This document shows, piece by piece, positions 1-6,840 of a stretch of 13,305 nucleotides of DNA. The stretch's first letter is position 1; every line of letters starts with the position of its first letter. Position numbers and translations under genes: made by a program. The notes under the pieces are model-generated. The model had not been told where the DNA came from, ran no database searches, and saw only the letters and a list, made by a program, of their open reading frames with translations. Source of the stretch: an uncultured Treponema sp. (GTDB taxonomy: Bacteria > Spirochaetota > Spirochaetia > Treponematales > Treponemataceae); assembly GCA_937885475.1 (NCBI GenBank), contig CAKZZR010000264.1, forward strand, positions 1 through 13,305, read 5' to 3'.

Positions 1-10
1 AATGCGTGTA

Positions 11-24
11 GCAAGCTAGCTTGC
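11..24. repeat. 14-bp perfect palindrome
   Basis: The sequence GCAAGCTAGCTTGC is its own reverse complement. It lies in the gene-free first 88 bases, downstream of the mntP stop codon on the minus strand. It is not followed by a T-run in the direction of mntP transcription, so it is not a convincing intrinsic terminator. It could be a protein-binding site or chance. The rest of 1-88 holds a run of ten Ts (55-64) but no gene I can support. Confidence 0.3.
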
Positions 25-88
25 GGTTTTGAAGGATGAACTTCGACTGAAAGCTTTTTTTTTTGCAATATTTTGCTTGCCTTATGGC

Positions 89-691
89 TCACTGCGCAAG
101 CAGATGCCGTGCGAGTATTTCTGTGCCTATGATGATGAGTACGATTCCGCCTGCGGCGCTTGCGGTGCGCGGAAGCCGTGCGGCGGCTTTTTTGCCGAGC
201 AAAAGCCCTGCTGTGCTTATGACAAAGGTTACCGCCGCAATGATGAGCGAGGCAACCGTTACGCCTGCTATTGACTGCCCGGAAAGCGTAAAACCCACCG
301 AAAGCGCGTCGATGGACGTTGCCACGCCCTGTACAAGGAGCGTTCCCGCCGTAAGGCGCGTTTTCTGCACGCGCTCAATGCCGGCTTCTTCTTTTTCTGT
401 AACGGACTCGTAAATCATCTTTGCGCCTATAAAAAGCAGCAGCGCGAACGAAATCCACGGTGCAAGGCGCTCAAGAATCGTAAGAAAATGAACCAGCACA
501 CGCACGCAGACCCAGCCGACTACCGGCATTGCAAACTGAAAGGCGGCGTACACGCTGGCAACCGAACACAGGCGCTTTTGGCTCATCCTTGGCTCGTGCA
601 GTCCGTTCGCAATGCACACGGTGAACGCGTCCATCGCAAGTCCAAAGCCGAGAAAAACGCTGTTTGCCACAAAAAGAAAAATGCCCGTCAT
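89..691 (-). CDS. mntP: MntP-type manganese efflux pump
   Basis: This is a small inner-membrane protein of 200 residues, close to the usual length of about 190 for the MntP (formerly YebN/DUF204) family, which exports Mn2+ from the cytoplasm. About six hydrophobic segments are visible (roughly residues 6-30, 45-66, 71-95, 112-138, 141-165, 175-197). The family's two-fold internal repeat is clear: GLAMDAFTVCIANGL around Asp21 and GVATSIDALSVGFTL around Asp128 place one acidic residue in the middle of a membrane helix in each half, as needed for Mn2+ transport in characterised members. The gene begins 18 bp after the queD stop on the same strand and is probably co-transcribed with it. No Shine-Dalgarno sequence is seen before the chosen ATG, so the start could be a few codons off; the first family motif would be kept either way. 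No manganese riboswitch is visible upstream. Confidence 0.9.
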   Translation of the reverse strand: MTGIFLFVANSVFLGFGLAMDAFTVCIANGLHEPRMSQKRLCSVASVYAAFQFAMPVVGWVCVRVLVHFLTILERLAPWISFALLLFIGAKMIYESVTEKEEAGIERVQKTRLTAGTLLVQGVATSIDALSVGFTLSGQSIAGVTVASLIIAAVTFVISTAGLLLGKKAAARLPRTASAAGGIVLIIIGTEILARHLLAQ

Positions 692-709
692 GATTTTATG
701 ATGCTGTTA

Positions 710-1120
710 TCAATAAAGTGGGTGCGGTGCATACCGCGCGCGGCTTGAGTCCGTCTCAAAAACGTCAACTGCGTACAGGAATGCCGATTTTTTGCCCTGT
801 TCCCAGCGCAAATCCAGACCCATGCCGTTCAGCTCCGCGATGATTCCGTCAAAGATGTAGACGGCAATGCGTTCCGCGCTGGGGTTCTGCCTAAAACAGG
901 CAAGGTCGTTCAGGTTCGTGTGGTCAAGTCGCGCTGTTACCGTGCGGAGCGCTTTTTTGAGCAGCGAGAAGTCAAGCAGCATGCCGCCTTCGTTCAGTTC
1001 CTCGCCGCGGACATGGGCATACACCTTGTAATTGTGTCCGTGCAGGTTCTCGCACTTTCCGTTGTAATCCTGTAAAAAATGAGCCGCCGCAAAATCGGCG
1101 GTAACGCGAACTTCAAACAT
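710..1120 (-). CDS. queD: 6-carboxy-5,6,7,8-tetrahydropterin synthase (QueD/PTPS family)
   Basis: This cytoplasmic zinc enzyme of the 6-pyruvoyl-tetrahydropterin synthase superfamily converts 7,8-dihydroneopterin triphosphate to 6-carboxytetrahydropterin in the preQ0/queuosine pathway. Its 136 residues are near the family's usual 120-140. The zinc ligands are visible as His14 (in AAAHFL) and His27 and His29 in the diagnostic CENLHGHNY motif, with Cys23 as the expected catalytic cysteine. LDHTNLN supplies Asp66-His67 of the catalytic relay. NPSAERIAVYIF and the late VDVFET, whose Glu122 matches the pterin-anchoring glutamate, complete the signature. The CxxxHGH spacing favours QueD over a eukaryotic-type PTPS. 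No queC, queE or folE partner is in the window. There is no usable start between the ATG and the essential His14, so the start is firm even though no ribosome-binding site precedes it and a promoter lies almost on top of it. Confidence 0.92.
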   Translation of the reverse strand: MFEVRVTADFAAAHFLQDYNGKCENLHGHNYKVYAHVRGEELNEGGMLLDFSLLKKALRTVTARLDHTNLNDLACFRQNPSAERIAVYIFDGIIAELNGMGLDLRWEQGKKSAFLYAVDVFETDSSRARYAPHPLY

Positions 1121-1126
1121 ACCGTG

Positions 1127-1155
1127 ATTATATACACAATAGACTTAATCTTCAA
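1127..1155 (-). promoter_or_regulatory. Sigma70-type promoter for queD-mntP
   Basis: Read on the minus strand, TTGAAG (1155-1150) is followed after exactly 17 bp by a perfect TATAAT (1132-1127). Transcription would start about 6-8 bases further on, near 1119-1121, which coincides with the A of the queD ATG at 1120. This predicts a leaderless or almost leaderless mRNA and fits the absence of a Shine-Dalgarno sequence. It was identified by eye only. Confidence 0.55.
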
Positions 1156-1168
1156 TCTTATTTATTAT
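1140..1168 (+). promoter_or_regulatory. Putative sigma70-type promoter for the TPR/envelope cluster
   Basis: TAGACT (1140-1145) and TATTAT (1163-1168) are separated by 17 bp on the plus strand, interleaved with the divergent queD promoter inside the same 56-bp gap. The predicted transcript start, near 1175, is only a couple of bases before the ATG at 1177, again implying a leaderless mRNA. No ribosome-binding site is present. The region is very AT-rich, so chance matches are easy and this call is weaker than its divergent partner. Confidence 0.35.
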
Positions 1169-1176
1169 TATCTATT

Positions 1177-4041
1177 ATGAAAAAAACGCTTTTTTCAACG
1201 ATTCTTCTTGCGTCTGCGGCGCTTGTTTTTTGCGCTCCGTTTGAGACTGCCGTTTCGTTGTACAATGAACTTTCTTCGTCCTATAACAGCGGCTTTTATC
1301 CGGGGGCCGTTGAGTATGCCGGACGCTTAAAAAAATCCTTTCCTGAATCCGCATACATAGGCTCTGCCCTTGCAATGGAGGGGGAATGCCTTGTGCGTCT
1401 GAACCGCATGGACGAGGCCTCCGACGTGCTGCTTCAGCTTGAGAAAATGGATGTGTCTGAAGATGTGCGGAACCGAGCCTATTACTGGCTTGGTCGCGTC
1501 TACGAATACAAAAAGGACTACGATACTGCGCTTTCCTATTATTTTGAGTGCTGCAAGGCCGGCGGCGAGGATTCCGCGCAGTATGCTCCCGGCGTGCTGC
1601 TTGCCGGCGAAATCTATTATGCGCAGGGTGAATTCAAAAAGGCGGCGCAGAACCTTACGTATGTCGTTGAGCATGGAAACCGCTATGCGCCGGCGGACTA
1701 CAACCGTGCGCTCCTAAAGTTGGCGGACGCGTTCAATCAGGGAGGAGAGCCGCAAAAAACGGTCGCGCTGTTCAATTCCCTTTCTGCTGACAAGGACAAC
1801 ATGGAACGCACCGTCTATTACGTGCTTACCGAATACGCCGGCGATGCCTATGCGCTACAAAAAAACTACCGTAAGGCGTACGATTTGTACTGTCAGGTGC
1901 TTGCGAGCGGCGAGAAGGCGCTTACCGCGAACGCTCTAAAAAAAGCGTATAATATTTCAAGTGAGCATAAAAAGGAAGTGGGCGAGGAGCCTGGTTCGGT
2001 GCTTAAGAATGCTCAGCAGACCTTGAGCGATTCCCCGGAGCTGCTTGCCGAATTCTGGACGCGCCTTGGTTTGGATGCCTTCTATGCAGGCGATTATGCA
2101 AAGGCGCTCAATTATTTTTCTGAGGGAGAAAAGTATGTTTCCCCGGAACTGTCTGAGCTGATTGCCATCTACCGTGCTGAAATAACCGCCGGAAAGAAAA
2201 TCTCAAAAAAATCCGCATCCCAGGCGGAACAGCAGCTGATTGCCGCGCAGGAGGTTCAGAGCAGAATGGATTCTCCGCGCTATGTGCAGGATTACAACCG
2301 TCTGTTGGTAAAATATGCCGCGTTCCAGGAGCATTGGGACGACGTAAAGCGTTACGGCGCGCTCGTCAGCGACCCGGACGAAAGCACTACGTATTACATT
2401 GCCCTTGCGCAGTACCGCACAGGAGACTACGCTGGCTCGGCAAAGCTCATGGACAGCTCCAAGTCCGAACTGTACGCGCTGACCCTTGCCCGCCAGCAGA
2501 AGCTTAAGGAGGCCGCCCGCGTCTATGGCTTGTCCGACAAGGATTCTGCCATTACGCCGGAGGAGCGCCTGAACTACGCTAAGGTTCTGATTCTTTCTGG
2601 GCGCTACCGCGAGGCGCAGATAGAAGCCAACAAGTGCGGCTTGAACGAAGGAAAATACATCCTTGGGCTTGCCCAGTTCAATACTTGGTCGTGGTCATAC
2701 GCAGAGGAAAGTTTTTCCGCATTCCTTAAGAATGTTGACCGCTCTGACCCGTTTCAGGAAAAGGCGGTTTCTTACGCGCAGTTCTATCTGGGGTATTCGC
2801 AGTACCGTCAGGGCAAGGCGCGCGCCGCATACGACGTTCTTTCCGCCTTTGTTGCAAAATACCGCAAACACGAGCTGCTGTGGAATGCGCAGATTACTGC
2901 CGCCAACGCCGCCGTTCAGCTGGGAAGCTTTGATGACGGAATCCATATGGCAGAAAGCGCGGTGAAGTCGTCCAAGACCAACGAGGACCGTGAGGAAGCC
3001 GTGCTTTTGTGCGCCGACATTTATTCCGATGCCGGCCGCTACGATTCCGCGCTTAGCCTGCTTGCGCCGTACACAAAGCTAAAGGGCTCGTTCGGAATGA
3101 AGAGCCTGTATGCGCAGGCGCAGATTTACGAGAAGATGAAGGACGTTCGCCGCGCTGATGCCACATATAAGGAAGTTTCTGACAAGTTCGGCTCAGAAAA
3201 AATCGGCGAGGAAGCCATGTACCGCCGTGGCGAGCTGTTCTATGCCGCCGAGGATTACGCGTCTGCCTTGCCACGCTTTACGGAATATTCCGCAAAATAT
3301 CCTGCAGGAACCTTTGTTGCCTCAAGCTGGTATTTTGCCGCCAACTGCATGGAGCGCACCCAGAACCAGAGCCGCGCCATATTGCAGTATCAGGCGCTCA
3401 TCAAGAAATTTCCGGAAAGCACCTACGTATACGGCTCTGCAAAAAATCTTGTGTCGTTGTACCGTGCCGAAGGAAAATACAAGGAAGCGCTTGAGAACGC
3501 CCGCTTTTTGCTTGACCGTTACGGCGAGCAGGCGCGGAACGACGGAATGGCGGACGTAGCCGCCGATTTGGAAAAACTTTCGTCCGGCAAGAACGAGGCT
3601 ATGGTCGCAAAGGAAAACGAGTACCGCCGAGAGGGCGGCTACAATACGCCGGTCGGCCGCCGCGCCGGAACGGAGCTGGTCATAATGTATGCAAAATCGA
3701 CCGGAACTGCTCCGGAGGCAATAAAACTTGCCGAGCAGCTGTTTCCGCTTCAGAAAAAAAATCTGCGTGAGGAAAGCTTTTACGCCGCTCAGAATGCCGA
3801 CATTCTGGCTCAGGCTTACCGCGTGCAGAACAAGAATAAGGCTGCGTCAGAGATGTATCTTTCCAGCGCAGAGTATTACCGCATGAACAAAAAGGACGAC
3901 GAGGCCGCCGCCGCGCTGTACGGTGCGTACGATGCGTTCATCGCTTCCGGTTTGCCGGGAGACGCAAACGAGACAGCCCGCACGCTGCAAAGCCTGTATC
4001 CGCAGAGCCGCTACGCTAAGAACGTCCGCACGGACAACTAG
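1177..4041 (+). CDS. Exported tetratricopeptide-repeat (TPR) protein, 954 aa
   Basis: This is a large periplasmic or envelope-associated protein built almost entirely of TPR-type helical hairpins, a protein-protein interaction fold. Residues 1-20 form a Sec signal peptide: a Lys-Lys start, a hydrophobic core, then Phe-Cys-Ala with likely cleavage after Ala20. Cys19 follows Leu-Val-Phe, which is a poor lipobox, so a lipoprotein is possible but not favoured. Repeats with the usual Gly/Ala/Tyr spacing and Phe-Pro-Glu helix ends run from about residue 26 to the C-terminus; clear ones include YYWLGRVYEYKKDYDTALSY (about 102-121) and those at 678-747. The arrangement recalls CpoB/YbgF or BamD-type TPR proteins, but this one is much longer and is not a clear orthologue. 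It is the first gene of the ExbB/ExbD/TonB cluster, 30 bp before the barrel gene, so it is probably a periplasmic scaffold or partner for that barrel. The exact function is unknown. There is no Shine-Dalgarno sequence; the start is set by the signal peptide. Confidence 0.85.
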   Translation: MKKTLFSTILLASAALVFCAPFETAVSLYNELSSSYNSGFYPGAVEYAGRLKKSFPESAYIGSALAMEGECLVRLNRMDEASDVLLQLEKMDVSEDVRNRAYYWLGRVYEYKKDYDTALSYYFECCKAGGEDSAQYAPGVLLAGEIYYAQGEFKKAAQNLTYVVEHGNRYAPADYNRALLKLADAFNQGGEPQKTVALFNSLSADKDNMERTVYYVLTEYAGDAYALQKNYRKAYDLYCQVLASGEKALTANALKKAYNISSEHKKEVGEEPGSVLKNAQQTLSDSPELLAEFWTRLGLDAFYAGDYAKALNYFSEGEKYVSPELSELIAIYRAEITAGKKISKKSASQAEQQLIAAQEVQSRMDSPRYVQDYNRLLVKYAAFQEHWDDVKRYGALVSDPDESTTYYIALAQYRTGDYAGSAKLMDSSKSELYALTLARQQKLKEAARVYGLSDKDSAITPEERLNYAKVLILSGRYREAQIEANKCGLNEGKYILGLAQFNTWSWSYAEESFSAFLKNVDRSDPFQEKAVSYAQFYLGYSQYRQGKARAAYDVLSAFVAKYRKHELLWNAQITAANAAVQLGSFDDGIHMAESAVKSSKTNEDREEAVLLCADIYSDAGRYDSALSLLAPYTKLKGSFGMKSLYAQAQIYEKMKDVRRADATYKEVSDKFGSEKIGEEAMYRRGELFYAAEDYASALPRFTEYSAKYPAGTFVASSWYFAANCMERTQNQSRAILQYQALIKKFPESTYVYGSAKNLVSLYRAEGKYKEALENARFLLDRYGEQARNDGMADVAADLEKLSSGKNEAMVAKENEYRREGGYNTPVGRRAGTELVIMYAKSTGTAPEAIKLAEQLFPLQKKNLREESFYAAQNADILAQAYRVQNKNKAASEMYLSSAEYYRMNKKDDEAAAALYGAYDAFIASGLPGDANETARTLQSLYPQSRYAKNVRTDN

Positions 4042-4060
4042 TTCCATTCAATAGAGAAAG

Positions 4061-4066
4061 AAGGTG
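4061..4066 (+). promoter_or_regulatory. Ribosome-binding site of the barrel gene
   Basis: AAGGTG lies 5 bases before the ATG at 4072. This decides for that ATG over the in-frame ATG four codons later at 4084, which would be too distant. Confidence 0.55.
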
Positions 4067-4071
4067 AATAT

Positions 4072-5769
4072 ATGAAAAAATGCATGAAGAACACAGCAAT
4101 CGCCGCCTCGCTTGTTATGGCAGGAACCCTGCTATTCGCTCAGAACGCGCAGAATGCACGGGCTGCCCAGGGCGCGGACGACGAGAATATTGAGGAAATC
4201 TCCCTGCCTGACGTTTCAACCGTCGTTTCCGGCGGCGCGCCCAAGGTAGGAAAGAGCGCCGTCCCCGACTATTCCGAGGTGCTCCCGGAATCAAACAAGA
4301 GCGGCACCGTGCTTCCGCGGCTTCCTGATTCCACAGAAGCGTCATCGGCAGGTGTTGAGGCGGTCAGCGGAACGTCATCAGGCACTGCAAAGAACATCTA
4401 CGCGGAAGGCATTGCGGGCGCGGGCTACCCCGGCTTTGTTACGGGAAACTTTTCCTTGTATCGGCAGTCCGGCACAAATCCGTTCCGCATTCAGTTTTCG
4501 CACGAGACGGCAAACGGCTACGCCGGAAATTCGCTTACCAGCGGCTATTTTGACAGAACCACGTTCATCTATGCCGACAAGACTTTCTCAAATGACAAGA
4601 TGAAGCTGTTCCTCAAGGGACGCTATGAGAATTCTGACAACGGACTTCAGAACAAGGTAACGTCAATAAGCGACGTCTCAAAGGACAAAATTGAGGCAGA
4701 AATTGACTGGGGCGTTCAGTTCACAAAGGAAGCAGGAATGCATCTTGCGCTCGGCGGAGACTGGTACAAACGCTACGCCACTATCACCGACTCAACGCTT
4801 GCGGTTGCTGACTTTGCGGAAAACGTGAGCGTGCTTGACCTTGAGCCGCACCTTTCGTTCCTATGGAAGTCAGAAAAGAACCTGTATCTTGGGTTTTCTG
4901 CAAAATATGACCTTGAGCACGACATAAAGGACGCGTTCTTTGACACGCGCAGCATAAACCGCGGCGAATTTGGCGTTCAGCTTGGCTGGAACAATCAGAG
5001 CGTGCGCGTATATGGCGATGCTGCCGCTGTTGTTGGCAACGAGATTGGCGATAATTACGTGGTGGTGCCATTTACGGCGGGTGCGGATTTTTCTATAAAT
5101 ACGGCGCTTTCGTCGCGCACGGTGGGAATCTCGCTCAAGGGCGGAATCGACTCATATCTTCCAAAGGTGGAGATGCTTGAGCGCCGCTGGACGTTCTCTG
5201 CGCTTCACGTGCTTCCGTCCGAAACGAGCGACTGGTTCGGCGTGCTTGACATTGCCGTTCCTGTTAAGGACGTGCTTACGCTGGGCATGAACACGGAATT
5301 CAGGACGACTGCCTACGACAACGGAACCTGGCAGCCCGACTACGACATTGACGACAGTGCCGTGCTGTTCGGACAGTACAATTATCTTCAGGACGACATG
5401 ACGCAGTTCAATACCGAATTCACGGTGGGCTTGCGCTACAAAATCGCGTACTTCAACTTTGGATGGAAGAACCACTGGAAGGACGTTCCCGCAGCAGAAA
5501 GCGGAAACTCAGTAAGCCTTGGAGTTTCCGTTCAGGACGAGAAGGCAAAGTTTGGCTTTGACGGCTCAATGGAATTTGCCCTTGCTTCCGGCGACGACCA
5601 CACGCCACAGGTTGACTTGAGCGTTTTCTGGCGGCTTACGAATGCGGTTAGACTTGCAGTTTCAACAAATGATGTTGTAAAATTAATAAGCGGAACGGAG
5701 CGCGACTACGCCGGTCAATATATCCAGCGCAGCGGAACAGCTTCCGTCCTGGTAAAATTTTTCTTTTAG
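4072..5769 (+). CDS. Outer-membrane beta-barrel protein, 565 aa, no visible plug domain
   Basis: Residues 1-23 are a Sec signal peptide (Lys-rich start, hydrophobic core, cleavage likely after LLFA). Residues 24-108 are a low-complexity Ser/Pro/Glu/Ala linker. From about residue 109 to the end the chain alternates polar and hydrophobic/aromatic residues in many short strands separated by Asp/Asn/Gly-rich turns, as in an outer-membrane barrel. The protein ends in VLVKFFF, a C-terminal Phe with hydrophobic residues at alternate positions that matches the BAM insertion signal. A Gly/Tyr-rich entry segment (about 108-162, including YPGFVTGNFSLYRQSGTNPF) is its most distinctive block. The roughly 455-residue barrel could hold some 16-22 strands. 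No TonB-dependent-receptor plug domain is seen, but ISLPDVSTVVSG (43-54) faintly resembles a TonB box. Its place between the TPR gene and exbB/exbD/tonB-like genes suggests it is the partner energised by that complex. I do not recognise the family or substrate. Confidence 0.8.
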   Translation: MKKCMKNTAIAASLVMAGTLLFAQNAQNARAAQGADDENIEEISLPDVSTVVSGGAPKVGKSAVPDYSEVLPESNKSGTVLPRLPDSTEASSAGVEAVSGTSSGTAKNIYAEGIAGAGYPGFVTGNFSLYRQSGTNPFRIQFSHETANGYAGNSLTSGYFDRTTFIYADKTFSNDKMKLFLKGRYENSDNGLQNKVTSISDVSKDKIEAEIDWGVQFTKEAGMHLALGGDWYKRYATITDSTLAVADFAENVSVLDLEPHLSFLWKSEKNLYLGFSAKYDLEHDIKDAFFDTRSINRGEFGVQLGWNNQSVRVYGDAAAVVGNEIGDNYVVVPFTAGADFSINTALSSRTVGISLKGGIDSYLPKVEMLERRWTFSALHVLPSETSDWFGVLDIAVPVKDVLTLGMNTEFRTTAYDNGTWQPDYDIDDSAVLFGQYNYLQDDMTQFNTEFTVGLRYKIAYFNFGWKNHWKDVPAAESGNSVSLGVSVQDEKAKFGFDGSMEFALASGDDHTPQVDLSVFWRLTNAVRLAVSTNDVVKLISGTERDYAGQYIQRSGTASVLVKFFF

Positions 5770-5773
5770 TCCA

Positions 5774-5790
5774 GGCTCTTTGTTTGAGCC
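5774..5790 (+). other. Intercistronic stem-loop between barrel and exbB-like genes
   Basis: GGCTC (5774-5778) and GAGCC (5786-5790) can pair around a 7-base loop, just after the barrel stop codon. It is followed by purine-rich sequence and the exbB ribosome-binding site, not a T-run, so it is not an intrinsic terminator. It may be an RNA-processing or stability element that sets different expression levels for barrel and channel genes, or it may be incidental. Confidence 0.3.
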
Positions 5791-5811
5791 GAAGAAGATA
5801 GGAGATTCATA

Positions 5812-6423
5812 ATGCTAGACAGTTTGAAAGCCGGCGGAATTCTGATGCTGCCGATTATTTTGTGCGGAGTGATTGCCACGTTCATCATCATTGAGCGCTG
5901 CTATTATTTTTACGTTACCAAAAAGAAGGACGCAAAGCTCATGTACGATTTGCGAAGCTCCTTGGACGCAGAAAACTACGATGCCGCCGCGGTCAGCTGT
6001 GCGGAAGCAGACACTCCCTGTTCGCAGGCAATAAAGAAGGCTCTTGACTGCCGCCGCTGGGACGAAAAGGACATGAAGGACGCGGTTGAGGCGGAGATGT
6101 CTGCCGTGGTGCCACGCTTTGAGCATCTGCTTACTCCTCTTGGAACGATTGCGAACATTTCCACGCTGCTTGGCCTTTTGGGAACCGTAACCGGAAACAT
6201 CAAGGCATTCGGCGTGCTTGGTGCGGGCGGCACGATGGGCGACCCAGCGCTGCTTGCCGGTGCAATTGGAGAGGCATTGGTAACTACTGTTGCGGGGCTT
6301 GTTGTTTCAATTCCGTCGCTAATTTTCTACAATTATTTTGTGAGCCGCGTGAACCGCCGCATTGTTGAGATGGAATCAAACGTAACGAGCGTTGTAATCA
6401 AGCTTTCAGGACGGATTAAATGA
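5812..6423 (+). CDS. ExbB/TolQ/MotA-family proton channel subunit
   Basis: This inner-membrane subunit forms, with the ExbD-type protein, a proton-motive-force-driven stator complex. It has 203 residues and three membrane helices: about 10-28, about 106-128, and about 150-175. The cytoplasmic domain lies between the first two, with a short cytoplasmic tail after the third. The family signature is well kept: GLLGTVTG with Thr125 in the second helix, and GEALVTTVAGLVVSIP with Glu154 and Thr159 in the third, matching by motif Thr148, Glu176 and Thr181 of E. coli ExbB. The ATG follows AGGAGA at 5800-5805. The stop overlaps the next start in ATGA (6420-6423), so translation of the pair is probably coupled. 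ExbB and TolQ cannot be told apart from sequence; the TonB-like gene following and the absence of TolB/Pal nearby lean towards ExbB. A gene symbol is withheld for that reason. Confidence 0.93.
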   Translation: MLDSLKAGGILMLPIILCGVIATFIIIERCYYFYVTKKKDAKLMYDLRSSLDAENYDAAAVSCAEADTPCSQAIKKALDCRRWDEKDMKDAVEAEMSAVVPRFEHLLTPLGTIANISTLLGLLGTVTGNIKAFGVLGAGGTMGDPALLAGAIGEALVTTVAGLVVSIPSLIFYNYFVSRVNRRIVEMESNVTSVVIKLSGRIK

Positions 6424-6833
6424 GATTAAAGGCAAGAAGACAGGGCGTTCAGGCAAGCGTAGACATGACGCCTATGCTTGACGTCGTTTTTCAGTTGATT
6501 ATATTTTTTCTTGTCTCCACGACGTTTGCCGTGCTTCCGGGAATCAGTCTGAATCTGCCCGAAAGCACCACTGCAGAAAGCACGTCCAACCTTGGCATTA
6601 CGATTACTGCGGACAAGAAGGGAAAGCTGTGGTTCAATGACAAGCCGGTTACGTTCAAGACCTTGGGCGACGAGCTTGCTTCCTTTGATACAAAAAAGAC
6701 CAAGAAAAAGGAATTTCCCATTACCATAGAAGCCGACTCCGAGGTTACGAACGGAACAATTGTAAAACTGTTCGACGTAATCCGCGCGAACGGCTATGCG
6801 GCGGTAAACCTGCGCACGCGGGAACGGCGCTGA
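6420..6833 (+). CDS. ExbD/TolR-family proton channel subunit
   Basis: This 137-residue protein has the single-span ExbD/TolR layout: a short basic cytoplasmic N-terminus, one membrane helix (about 19-38) and a periplasmic domain. The helix begins with VDMTPMLDVVFQLIIFFLV, in which Asp21 is the family's essential proton-carrying aspartate (Asp25 in E. coli ExbD). The periplasmic part shows the usual pattern of a small beta-alpha domain, including ITADKKGKLWFNDKPV and, near the end, VTNGTIVKLFDVIRANGY. It overlaps the upstream ExbB-like gene by 4 bases and ends 7 bases before the TonB-like gene, so the three subunits are likely made together. It is expected to work as a dimer inside an ExbB-type pentamer, as known for the family. 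Confidence 0.93.
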   Translation: MRLKARRQGVQASVDMTPMLDVVFQLIIFFLVSTTFAVLPGISLNLPESTTAESTSNLGITITADKKGKLWFNDKPVTFKTLGDELASFDTKKTKKKEFPITIEADSEVTNGTIVKLFDVIRANGYAAVNLRTRERR

Positions 6834-6840
6834 CGGAGAA

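Noticed and set aside
31..64. GAAG/CTTC mini-stem followed by a T10 run as an intrinsic terminator
   Set aside because: The stem is only 4 bp and sits 10 bases before the T-run. The orientation would serve a plus-strand gene, and none is visible to the left; for minus-strand mntP the run reads as As.
1177..1240. Lipoprotein signal in the TPR protein (Cys19)
   Set aside because: Leu-Val-Phe-Cys has Phe just before the Cys, which fits lipobox rules poorly; cleavage after Ala20 by signal peptidase I is the simpler reading, though not proven.
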